NCBI GenBank assembly: GCA_016195405.1
Contig: JACPZP010000056.1
Location: forward strand, 1 to 59,871
Length of the DNA: 59,871 nt
Direction of reading: 5' to 3'
Origin: Planctomycetota bacterium
GTDB taxonomy: Bacteria > Planctomycetota > Planctomycetia > Gemmatales > Gemmataceae
Made by a program: the position numbers and the translations under genes. How positions within the stretch are numbered: the first letter of the stretch is position 1; each line of letters opens with the position of its first letter. Shown piece after piece: positions 8,235 through 15,535 of the stretch. Below the pieces are notes generated by a model, which was given only the letters and a program-made list of their open reading frames with translations, had not been told where the DNA came from and did no database searches.

Positions 8235-10481
8235 ATGAGTGAACCAACATCACCGAAAACAGGAGGCTTGTGGGCGCGGCTGTTCAGCATGGCTTCCGAG
8301 GAAGAAAAAAAGAAGATGGAACCGCACGCGGATTCCGGCTCCGTCGAGGCCTTGGCAAGCCCGCTGGCTCCAACTCCGGTCGCTCCAACCTCTTCCAGCG
8401 AGGCAATAACTGAACAGGAAGATCGGGATATTGAACTGCTGCCGCCGACTGTGGAGATTCCCAATCCCTTCGTAGACGTTCAGGCGCCCGTCGTGGAGTC
8501 GGATCAAGCAGCCGCACCATTCGTCGAGCCGGTTCCGGCCCCACCGACTGCGGTCCCAGCGGAATTCTGCCGAAGCTGCGGCGCCGCGCGCAAGCCGGAG
8601 CTTTCTTACTGCGACGACTGCGGCTGGATGTTTCCCGACGAGGCAAGCCCAGCCCCCTTCCCCGGTTTCGCCAACGCCTCTCCACTCAGGATCGCTGCCA
8701 TGCCCAGCGCCGCCATTCGCATTAAGGATCGCTATGAAGTCGCAAGCCTCATCAGCGAACGCCAAGGCGTGCGCCGGTATCGCGGCCTCGACCATGGCCA
8801 GGCTGCATCGCCCGTACCGGTTGTGATTGTATGCAGCGTGGTTCCTGAGATGGTTGAGCCGATCTTGGAAGATGTGCCCATGGTGGCCGTTCCCGTAGCG
8901 AATGGGGCGACGGGGCTGGATGAGGACGAGATTCTTCCGGGATTTGACGAACCGATGGCGGTCGGCAAACCCATCGAAGGCACACCGATCGGTCCCGGCG
9001 ACGCGTGGCCCAATCTCGCTTGGGAAAAAGGCGTGCTCGACAAGGCGAACCACCCGTCTTTGCCGGCGGTCGTGGATGCCTTCACGGAGAACAACTTTGA
9101 GTACCTTATCGAGGAACTGCCCCAGGGACGCAGCCTTTGGGACGCCTGGGACGACGCCGATGTCGATGGAAATGCGCGTTACGGCTGGCTCGAGCAACTC
9201 GCCCAGGGAATGGACGCGCTGCACAAAGCCGGCGCCGTGCTCGAAGGCGTCCAGCCCGATTTGATTGTAGTCACGCCTTCGGGACAGGCGATGGTCGCCG
9301 ACATAACCGATCTTCTGCCGCTGCCGCTGCCGGCCAGTCCGCCGATCCGGGCTACGCACTACACCGCGCCGGAGTTAATCCTCAATCCCGAAAGCGCCGA
9401 CGCGCGGGCGACACTTTATAGTTTCGGCGCCATGCTTTATTCGCTGGAATATCTTCATCACGTGCTGGAAGACAAGGACTTCGAGCACCAGTTTTCGCCG
9501 AAGCAGATCACCAACCGCTATCCCGACGCTCATCCGCTCTTGATTCGCCTCGTCAACAAGACCTTCGTCCGCGATCCCAACATGCGCTTTCCCACGGATG
9601 AGTCCGTCAAGACCGATCCGAGCGGAATGGCCGAATTGGTCCGCTCGCTAGAGACGTGCCGGCGAACGTTTGACAACGTGCGGCTCGACATCGCGGCCTG
9701 GACGACCACGGGAATGGTTCGGACCGGCAACGAAGACGCCTTCGCGGTGCTCCATGGTATCGAAGCCCGTCAAGACGACTTGTGGGAATACGCCATGGTG
9801 CTCTTGTGCGACGGCATGGGCGGCTACGAAGCGGGCGAAGTAGCAGCCGCCATGGCGATTCAAGAGATGCGCAAGTTCCTTTTGGCCCAGCCGATGTTCG
9901 CGTCGCTTACCGGCAAGGAGCCGCCCGCGGAAGCGATCAACGTCAAGGCTTGCCAAGACACGATCCTGGCAGCCTTGAAGCAAGCCAATAGGGAGATCTA
10001 TACCGCCGCGCGCGTTCCCGGCAGAGGACGCCGCGGCATGGGCTGCACCGCGGAGTGCGTTTATGTCGATGCGGGCAATGTCATCGTCGGCCACGTCGGC
10101 GACAGCCGCACTTACCACCTCCGCCAGGGCCGGCTCGTGCAGTTGACCCGCGACCAGACCCTTGTCAATCGCTTGGTGGAACTCGGCCAACTCACCTCGG
10201 CGGAAGCCGAGAACCATCCGCGCAAGAACGAGCTGCAACAGGCCATCGGCGGCCAGCCCGATGTGGCTCCCAATCTCTATGCGGCGAAGCTGAAGCGCGG
10301 CGACTGGGTGCTCGTCTGTTCGGACGGCTTGACGAATCACGTGCCGGCTGCCGATCTGGAGAAGATGCTGACGCGCGAAGCGGCATATTCCGCCGAGGAA
10401 GCCGCGCGTCGGCTTTTGAATCTGGTTAACCTGCGCGGAGCCACGGATAATGCAACGATTGTGGTGATTCGTGCGAATTGA
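8235..10481 (+). CDS. Pseudokinase-PP2C phosphatase fusion with zinc ribbon
   Basis: The 748-residue protein has a Pro/Ala-rich N-terminus, a zinc ribbon (CRSC...CDDC, about 113-132), a kinase-like region (about 160-470) and a PP2C phosphatase (about 490-745). The kinase part keeps the C-lobe outline (THYTAPELIL, LYSFGAMLYSLEY) but has LEGVQPDLIV where HRDLKPDN should be and ADITD where DFG should be, so it should not be catalytic. The phosphatase keeps all metal-binding motifs: GNEDAF, CDGMGGYEAG, GDSRTY, SDGLTNHV and DNATIVV. ATG 8235 is preferred to the upstream in-frame GTG at 8217, which lies in repeat-like sequence. It likely counteracts the kinase encoded upstream, with the pseudokinase as a regulatory or docking module. 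Confidence 0.88.
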   Translation: MSEPTSPKTGGLWARLFSMASEEEKKKMEPHADSGSVEALASPLAPTPVAPTSSSEAITEQEDRDIELLPPTVEIPNPFVDVQAPVVESDQAAAPFVEPVPAPPTAVPAEFCRSCGAARKPELSYCDDCGWMFPDEASPAPFPGFANASPLRIAAMPSAAIRIKDRYEVASLISERQGVRRYRGLDHGQAASPVPVVIVCSVVPEMVEPILEDVPMVAVPVANGATGLDEDEILPGFDEPMAVGKPIEGTPIGPGDAWPNLAWEKGVLDKANHPSLPAVVDAFTENNFEYLIEELPQGRSLWDAWDDADVDGNARYGWLEQLAQGMDALHKAGAVLEGVQPDLIVVTPSGQAMVADITDLLPLPLPASPPIRATHYTAPELILNPESADARATLYSFGAMLYSLEYLHHVLEDKDFEHQFSPKQITNRYPDAHPLLIRLVNKTFVRDPNMRFPTDESVKTDPSGMAELVRSLETCRRTFDNVRLDIAAWTTTGMVRTGNEDAFAVLHGIEARQDDLWEYAMVLLCDGMGGYEAGEVAAAMAIQEMRKFLLAQPMFASLTGKEPPAEAINVKACQDTILAALKQANREIYTAARVPGRGRRGMGCTAECVYVDAGNVIVGHVGDSRTYHLRQGRLVQLTRDQTLVNRLVELGQLTSAEAENHPRKNELQQAIGGQPDVAPNLYAAKLKRGDWVLVCSDGLTNHVPAADLEKMLTREAAYSAEEAARRLLNLVNLRGATDNATIVVIRAN

Positions 10482-10537
10482 CGTCATCGTTCTTCCTCAA
10501 TTGGGACGACATCGGACGTTTGAGGATCGCTGACGAA

Positions 10538-10747
10538 ATGACCAAGAGGCGCGAGAGTGGAGAAAATGAAATCACGCGGGAAGCTCGCATGAAAGCGACT
10601 CGAGCCGGTCGTCCAATCGCGGAGATCTTGTCTGATATGTTAAAGGATGCAAGGAAAGCAAAAGACAAAACCATGGAGGCGAAAGTCGTCAAGGCACAGA
10701 AGTATCTCGGCGTACGGAACAAGCGCAAAAGGAAGGGTGGAGCATGA
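10538..10747 (+). CDS. Small basic protein of unknown function
   Basis: From ATG 10538 the product is 69 residues, highly charged and basic (segments REARMKATRAG and KDARKAKDKT, ending in KRKRKGGA). It is probably helical, with no recognisable domain. A TTG at 10478 would add 20 residues and overlap the phosphatase stop; that is possible but less likely. The stop overlaps the start of the next gene as ATGA, so the two are translationally coupled. Basic helical character would fit nucleic-acid binding, but this is only a guess. Confidence 0.5.
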   Translation: MTKRRESGENEITREARMKATRAGRPIAEILSDMLKDARKAKDKTMEAKVVKAQKYLGVRNKRKRKGGA

Positions 10748-11151
10748 GTTGGTATGCTGCACATATCGTGATGATGGTCCAGCTCAAAGGCAAGCGACAG
10801 TCCCGGTTTCCTGTTTGGGAGAACATCGTTCTCATCAACGCGGCTTCGGAAGAAAAGGCGTTCGCAAAGGCTGAAGAGCGTGGACGGTGGGAAGAGGGTG
10901 ACGATGACGGAACTTTCCTATGGGGAGGACAGCCCGCAACCTGGGTCTTTGCTGGAGTTCGCAAGATCACCATGTGCGTCGACTCGGACAAACGCCCGGG
11001 CGACGGAACTGAAGTCACGTTCAATGAGTTTGAACTCATTTCCAAGGAAGCTGTTCGTCGCTTCGTGAATGGCGATCCTGTCGCGTTAAAGAGTCACGAT
11101 CGATTCGATCAACCGGAGGTTCACCACACTCCAATCAAGAAGCTAGCGTAA
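10744..11151 (+). CDS. DUF4288-like domain protein
   Basis: A 135-residue protein beginning SWYAAHIVMMVQL, with the opening and layout (strand-rich, ENIVLINAASEEKAF, TWVFAGVRKI) that I associate with DUF4288. The function is not known. It overlaps the preceding small basic gene by four bases and probably belongs to the same transcript. No catalytic motif or signal peptide is visible. It is followed convergently by mog. Confidence 0.6.
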   Translation: MSWYAAHIVMMVQLKGKRQSRFPVWENIVLINAASEEKAFAKAEERGRWEEGDDDGTFLWGGQPATWVFAGVRKITMCVDSDKRPGDGTEVTFNEFELISKEAVRRFVNGDPVALKSHDRFDQPEVHHTPIKKLA

Positions 11152-11161
11152 ATTTCATTCC

Positions 11162-11701
11162 TCACTTGGCTTTCGGCCGAAAGGCCTTCACGACGCTCTC
11201 GTTCGTTGTCAAATACGGCCCTTCAAGCAAGTCGATACAGTACGGTATCGCAGGGAACACTGCGAGCAAGCAATCGCGAATGGCGCTTGGTTTTCCGGGA
11301 AGGTTCACGATCAGCGACTGGCCTCGAATGCCGGCGATTTGCCGGGACAGGATCGCCGTCGGCACGACTTTGAGCGATACTGTCCGCATCTGCTCGCCGA
11401 AACCGTCGAGCAGCTTGTCGCAAACGGCCTCGGTCGCCTCCGGGGTGACGTCGCGCCGCGCCGGCCCGGTCCCGCCCGTGGTCACCACCAAGCAGCATCC
11501 TTCTCGATCGCACAAGTCCTTGAGCGTTTGTTCGATCGTCGGCCGCTCGTCGGGAATGAGCCTCGGCGCCGCTTCCCAAGAGGAAGTCAGGATCTCCTCC
11601 AGACACGCTTTGATGGCCGGGCCGCCAAGGTCTTGGTAGACTCCCTGGCTGGCGCGGTCGGAGACGGTGACGATGCCGATTTTGATCGCGTTGACGCCCA
11701 T
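11162..11701 (-). CDS. mog: Molybdopterin adenylyltransferase (MogA-type)
   Basis: The 179-residue cytoplasmic enzyme adenylylates molybdopterin before metal insertion. It shows the MoaB/Mog fold signature TTGGTGPARRDVTPEAT near residue 74 and the nucleotide-loop NLPGKPSAI near 134. Its C-terminus, IPYCIDLLEGPY followed by AFRPKAK, resembles MogA more than MoaB. Length and composition are typical. No other molybdenum cofactor gene lies nearby. It ends tail-to-tail with the DUF4288-like gene, with only 10 bases between them. Confidence 0.88.
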   Translation of the reverse strand: MGVNAIKIGIVTVSDRASQGVYQDLGGPAIKACLEEILTSSWEAAPRLIPDERPTIEQTLKDLCDREGCCLVVTTGGTGPARRDVTPEATEAVCDKLLDGFGEQMRTVSLKVVPTAILSRQIAGIRGQSLIVNLPGKPSAIRDCLLAVFPAIPYCIDLLEGPYLTTNESVVKAFRPKAK

Positions 11702-11715
11702 TGTTCGCCACCATT

Positions 11716-11816
11716 GTTTAGCCGGGAGCCGGCGGCGACCGCGGCCGGTGACCGTGTAGAAAATCTATCCAATTGCACGCATCCTGTCCGGGGTCGCCGT
11801 TGGCTCCCCGCTAAAC
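11716..11816. repeat. Paired inverted repeat (GCTCGCCGTTGG family)
   Basis: The left arm at 11716-11740 and the right arm at 11792-11816 are near-perfect inverse complements (GTTTAGC at the outer ends). They flank a 51-base spacer in the divergent gap between mog and the alcohol dehydrogenase gene. It is the same family as the element at 17985-18085. Confidence 0.7.
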
Positions 11817-11871
11817 GAATTGGACCATAACATGAACTCGGAGCCGGTATCCATCAACGACGGGAAACGTC

Positions 11872-13077
11872 ATGCGCACCACGTGGACTTTTCACTCGGC
11901 GGGTCAGATTCTCTTTGGACGCGAAGCGATCCTGCAGCTCGGAGAGGCGGCGGGTCGTCTGGGACTTAAGCGCGTCTTGATCGTCGCGGATTCGATTCTC
12001 GATAAGGCGGGCCTCGTCGAGCGCGTTAAGCAACCGCTTGCCACCGCTGGTGTGACGGTGGACGCGTTCCTCGGAGGTGAGCCGGAGCCGTCGTTTCGGG
12101 CCGTGGAGGCCTGCCTGGCCCAGGCGCGGACGTTCCGGCCCGACGGCATCGTTGGCCTCGGCGGAGGCAGCAACATGGACCTCGCCAAGCTGTGTGCCAC
12201 GCTCCTGGCGCACGGCGGCGAGGCACGCGCTTTTGTCGGCGATGACAAGATTCCCGGACCGATCCTGCCCTTAGTTTGCGTGCCGACCACAGCCGGGACC
12301 GGTTCGGAAGTATCCGCCGCCGCCGTTCTCACCGACACCGTCAACAAAATGAAGGTCGGTATCCTCAGCAATCACCTCAGGCCGCGCGTCGCCCTCATCG
12401 ATCCGCTCCTCACCGTTTCCTGCCCGCTCAAGGTGACGGCTGACAGCGGCATCGACGCGTTGACTCACGCCATCGAAGCCTATACCGCCGTCGACAACGA
12501 GACGTTTCCGTTGCCTGCGGATGAGCGCAGCGTCTATCAGGGCAAACACCCTTTGGGCGATGTCATGGCCGAGAAAGCGATTAGTCTCATCGGGGCCAAC
12601 CTGCGGCGCGCCGTGAAAGACGGCCACGATCTCGATGCCAGGGACGCCATGGCCCTGGGTGCAACATTGGGCGGTCTGGCGTTTTCCAACGTCGGTGTCG
12701 CCCTCGTGCATGCGTTGGAATATCCGGTGGGCGGGGCCACGCACTGCTCTCACGGCGCCGGCAATGGCCTGCTTCTCCCGTACGTCATGCGCTTCAACAA
12801 GCCGGCACGCATTCCGGTTTTCGCCGCCATCGCGCGGTTGCTCGGAGAAAACATCACGGGCCTGAGCGAAGACGCCGCAGCCGAGCGCGCCATCGATACT
12901 GTGGAAAAGCTCCGCAACGACATCGGCATCCCTCAACGTCTGCGCGACCTCGGTGTCAAACGCGAGCAACTCCGTCCGTTCGCTGAGAAGGCAATAGGCA
13001 TCAAACGCATCCTCCGCGTCAATCCGCGAACGCTGACGGTCGAGGAAGCGGAGACCATCCTGGAGTCAGCGTTCTAA
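11872..13077 (+). CDS. Iron-containing (group III) alcohol dehydrogenase
   Basis: The 401-residue enzyme should oxidise an alcohol or reduce an aldehyde with NAD(P). Cofactor-binding GLGGGSNMDLAK is near residue 96 and PTTAGTGSEVS near 140. Metal-ligand segments follow: DALTHAIEAYTA, with its Asp/His pair, and HALEYPVGGATHCSHGAG, with two further histidines. The length is usual for the family. The start ATG is preceded by GACGGGAAACGTC, without a strong Shine-Dalgarno. The substrate cannot be deduced, and neighbouring genes give no pathway. Confidence 0.9.
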   Translation: MRTTWTFHSAGQILFGREAILQLGEAAGRLGLKRVLIVADSILDKAGLVERVKQPLATAGVTVDAFLGGEPEPSFRAVEACLAQARTFRPDGIVGLGGGSNMDLAKLCATLLAHGGEARAFVGDDKIPGPILPLVCVPTTAGTGSEVSAAAVLTDTVNKMKVGILSNHLRPRVALIDPLLTVSCPLKVTADSGIDALTHAIEAYTAVDNETFPLPADERSVYQGKHPLGDVMAEKAISLIGANLRRAVKDGHDLDARDAMALGATLGGLAFSNVGVALVHALEYPVGGATHCSHGAGNGLLLPYVMRFNKPARIPVFAAIARLLGENITGLSEDAAAERAIDTVEKLRNDIGIPQRLRDLGVKREQLRPFAEKAIGIKRILRVNPRTLTVEEAETILESAF

Positions 13078-13080
13078 TTA

Positions 13081-13566
13081 TCCACGAAGGACACGAAGGT
13101 GCACGAAGAAGAGGAAAAGAAGGGAAAAAGGCGCTGTAATGAGTGAAATAATCCTGAAGGAAGAAGCGTATGCGGCGGTCGGGGCTGCGATTGAAGTGCA
13201 CAAGGAGCTTGGACCGGGCTTTGCTGAGCCTGTTTACCAAGAAGCGATGGAACTGGAGCTGAAAAGTCGCGGAATTCCCGCAGAGCCGCAAAAGGAGTTA
13301 GCCATTTACTACAAGGGACAAAAGTTGTCGAAGAAATACGTGCCGGATTTTGTGGTGTTCGACAAGATCACTGTTGAGTTGAAAGCCCTTTCGTGCCTCA
13401 CGAGTCAGGAAGATGCGCAAGTGTTAAAATACCTCAAAGCTACTGGAATGCGACTCGGAATTCTCATTAACTTTGGCAGTCACGGCCGGCTTGAATGGAA
13501 GCGTTTAGTTCGGTGATCCCTGTCCCATTTTTGCATTTCTTCGTGTGCCTTCGAGTCCTTCGTGGA
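13081..13566. repeat. GxxExxY gene framed by ~30-base inverted repeats
   Basis: The left arm 13081-13110 begins TCCACGAAGGACACGAAGG. The right arm 13537-13566 is its inverse complement, matching at 27 of 30 positions by my hand alignment. The 486-base unit contains just one gene. The right arm overlaps the first possible start codon of the following sigma-factor gene, consistent with later insertion. Confidence 0.65.
13139..13516 (+). CDS. GxxExxY protein
   Basis: A 125-residue protein carrying the eponymous ELGPGFAEPVYQEAM (GxxExxY) motif near residue 24. It also has PDFVVFDKITVELKAL near residue 70, where D and ExK occupy places like those of a PD-(D/E)xK nuclease core. It ends in a typical GILINFG turn. 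The family has no settled function. It is the only gene within the inverted-repeat frame at 13081-13566. The purine-rich AAAAAGGCGCTGTA precedes the ATG. Confidence 0.85.
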   Translation: MSEIILKEEAYAAVGAAIEVHKELGPGFAEPVYQEAMELELKSRGIPAEPQKELAIYYKGQKLSKKYVPDFVVFDKITVELKALSCLTSQEDAQVLKYLKATGMRLGILINFGSHGRLEWKRLVR

Positions 13567-13588
13567 TGAAGCCTTGGTGGATAACCAG

Positions 13589-14206
13589 ATGTGGCCGACT
13601 TCGCAGGAAACGCTGGATTTGCTCGATCAAGCCCGACGCGGGGAGGCGCGGGCGGTGGAGGAGTTGTTGACGCGGCATCGCGAGTCGGTGCGGCGGATGA
13701 TCGATCTGCGCCTCGATCCAGCGATCGTGCAACGTGTGGACGCCAGCGACGTCGTGCAGGATGTGTTGCTTGAAGCCAGCCGCCGCCTGCAAGACTTCCT
13801 TCAGAAGCCGACCATGCCGTTTCATCTCTGGCTGCGGCATATTGCCAAGGACCACATTATCGACGCCCACCGCAAGCACCACCAGGCGCAGAAGCGGGGC
13901 GTGAACCGGGAGCAACCACTGGTACGGCCGGGCTGGGCCGACCAGTCTTCGCTTGATCTGGCGGGCCAGCTGCTCGACCAGGAACTGACGCCGGCCTCAG
14001 CCGCCATTCAACAGGAGTTGCAACGCCGACTGCACGGTGCCCTTAAGGAACTGAACGAGGACGACCGCGAGATGATCTTGATGCGCCACTTCGAGCAGCT
14101 TCCCAATCAGGAAGTTGCCGCCTCCTTGGGCCTGACGGAAGCCGCCGCGTCAATGCGCTACCTGCGCGCGTTGCGGCGGCTACGGGAGATTCTTGGTAAT
14201 GAGTGA
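13589..14206 (+). CDS. ECF-type RNA polymerase sigma factor (planctomycete type)
   Basis: About 205 residues from ATG 13589. Region 2 is seen as LDPAIVQRVDASDVVQDVLLEA and PFHLWLRHIAKDHIIDAHR; region 4 as REMILMRHFEQLPNQEVAASLGL. The MWPTSQETLDLL opening is common in this planctomycete subgroup. A GTG at 13562 would lengthen it by nine residues but lies in the repeat arm, so I prefer 13589. No anti-sigma gene is adjacent. Its regulon is unknown. Confidence 0.88.
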   Translation: MWPTSQETLDLLDQARRGEARAVEELLTRHRESVRRMIDLRLDPAIVQRVDASDVVQDVLLEASRRLQDFLQKPTMPFHLWLRHIAKDHIIDAHRKHHQAQKRGVNREQPLVRPGWADQSSLDLAGQLLDQELTPASAAIQQELQRRLHGALKELNEDDREMILMRHFEQLPNQEVAASLGLTEAAASMRYLRALRRLREILGNE

Positions 14207-14272
14207 GTGGTGAGTGGTGAGTGGTGAGAAGAGGAACACAGGCACTCACCACTCACTCCTCACCACTCACCC
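14204..14272. repeat. Inverted GTGAGTG simple repeats between convergent genes
   Basis: Tandem GAGTGGT units at 14204-14230 face their complement (CTCACCACTCA units) at 14246-14272. The pair can fold into a long hairpin between two converging genes and may end transcription from both sides. There is no T-run. Confidence 0.6.
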
Positions 14273-14277
14273 AACCA

Positions 14278-15315
14278 TTACTTCTTTTCGCTGATGACGA
14301 TTTTCGACTTCGTCTTGTATTGGGCAATGATGGCTTCGCGCAGGCGGTCGGCGTAGACGTCGAGGACGAACGGCTTCATTTCTTCGAACTTCACCTCTTT
14401 GCCCGGCTTCGAGTCGGTCGCCAGGATGAGGTGGTAGCCGAACTCCGTGTTGACGACGTCGCTCATCTGGTAGAGTTTGAGAGCGAAAGCGGCGCGGGCA
14501 AACGGCTCCACCATGGCGCCGGCGCGGGGGAACCAGCCGAGGTCGCCGCCCTGCTTGTTGGATGGACACGTCGATTCCTTGGAGGCGGCAGCCGCGAAGG
14601 CCTTATCGATGGCTTTGATGCGTTCCTTCTCGCGGGCCAAATTGTCCGTCCCTGTCGGCAGCTTCGCCAATTCCTGGGCGGACTCGTCTTCAATTTGCTT
14701 GCGCAGCGCGGCAAGTTTGGCCTTGGCCTGGTCGGCGCTCGCGTCTTTGACGCCGATCAAGATGTGCCGTGCGTGAACTTGGCTGCCGTCGAACATGTTC
14801 TTGTTCTTGTCGAACATTTCCTTGAGAACTTTGTCGGTTCCCTGTTGCAGCACGAACTTGTCCCAACGCAGAGAACTAGACACTTCCTTGCGCATCTCCT
14901 CCTCGGTCAGGTGCAGGCTTTTCAAGAGCTTGTCAAACTCCTGACCGGCCTTCTTGGACTCGTTCTTGACTTCATCGATTCGCTGCTCGATCTCCTTGGC
15001 CTCGACCTGGATTTTGAGCTGCGTCAAATACTGGTCGACGACCACGTTGTCGATGAGATAGTTGAGGATTTCCTTGGCGGCTTCGTCGCGCTGCTTGGGA
15101 TTGGCGCGGATAATCCCACGGTAGACGGCCAATTCCGGGATCACTTGCCCATTAACCGTGGCGGCCACCGCCGTCGGGGCCGGGGGCGGCGGAGCTTGGT
15201 CTTTGGGCGGCGTCGAGTCCTTTGCTGGAGTCGTCTGCGCGTCCGCTTGCGGGATAGCGAACCCCAAACTGACAATAACTAAGATTCCCCCAATAACTCG
15301 TCCGTGAGTAAACAT
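14278..15315 (-). CDS. Parvulin-type peptidyl-prolyl isomerase (SurA/PrsA-like)
   Basis: About 345 residues from ATG 15315. A signal peptide (VIGGILVIVSLGFAIP, ending near ADAQ) and a Pro-rich linker come first. A SurA_N-like helical chaperone region follows, with the opening VNGQVIPELAVYRGI. A PpiC rotamase domain lies at about 155-300, with VHARHILIGV, GGDLGWFPRAG, AFALKLYQMSDVVNTEFGYHLI. It likely assists folding of exported or outer-membrane proteins in the periplasm. The upstream TTG at 15330 is disfavoured because the signal peptide would gain an acidic residue ahead of it. Confidence 0.88.
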   Translation of the reverse strand: MFTHGRVIGGILVIVSLGFAIPQADAQTTPAKDSTPPKDQAPPPPAPTAVAATVNGQVIPELAVYRGIIRANPKQRDEAAKEILNYLIDNVVVDQYLTQLKIQVEAKEIEQRIDEVKNESKKAGQEFDKLLKSLHLTEEEMRKEVSSSLRWDKFVLQQGTDKVLKEMFDKNKNMFDGSQVHARHILIGVKDASADQAKAKLAALRKQIEDESAQELAKLPTGTDNLAREKERIKAIDKAFAAAASKESTCPSNKQGGDLGWFPRAGAMVEPFARAAFALKLYQMSDVVNTEFGYHLILATDSKPGKEVKFEEMKPFVLDVYADRLREAIIAQYKTKSKIVISEKK

Positions 15316-15445
15316 GGGTCGATTCTCCAAATTCAGGCAATTTGCGAAATCCGGGAAAAGCGGCCGACGGGAATGCGGCCCACCTGTCCTCGGGCCGCGA
15401 ATTGTAACGAAGCCAGGAAATGGGGCATAGAGGAACTGCGCAATG

Positions 15446-15509
15446 AAACAGAGCCGCGCCCGTCAGGAAGCGATTCGCTCGGCGCTCCCTAACGGGCGCG
15501 GCTCTGTTT
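15446..15509. repeat. Perfect 18-base inverted repeat
   Basis: Arms at 15446-15463 and 15492-15509 (AAACAGAGCCGCGCCCGT and its complement) are perfect, with a 28-base loop. It lies downstream of the M56 peptidase gene and upstream of the PpiC gene. It resembles the gene-end hairpin repeats elsewhere in the window and could stop transcription of the peptidase gene. Confidence 0.75.
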
Positions 15510-15535
15510 GACCGCGCCTTGAACTATCGGCTAGT

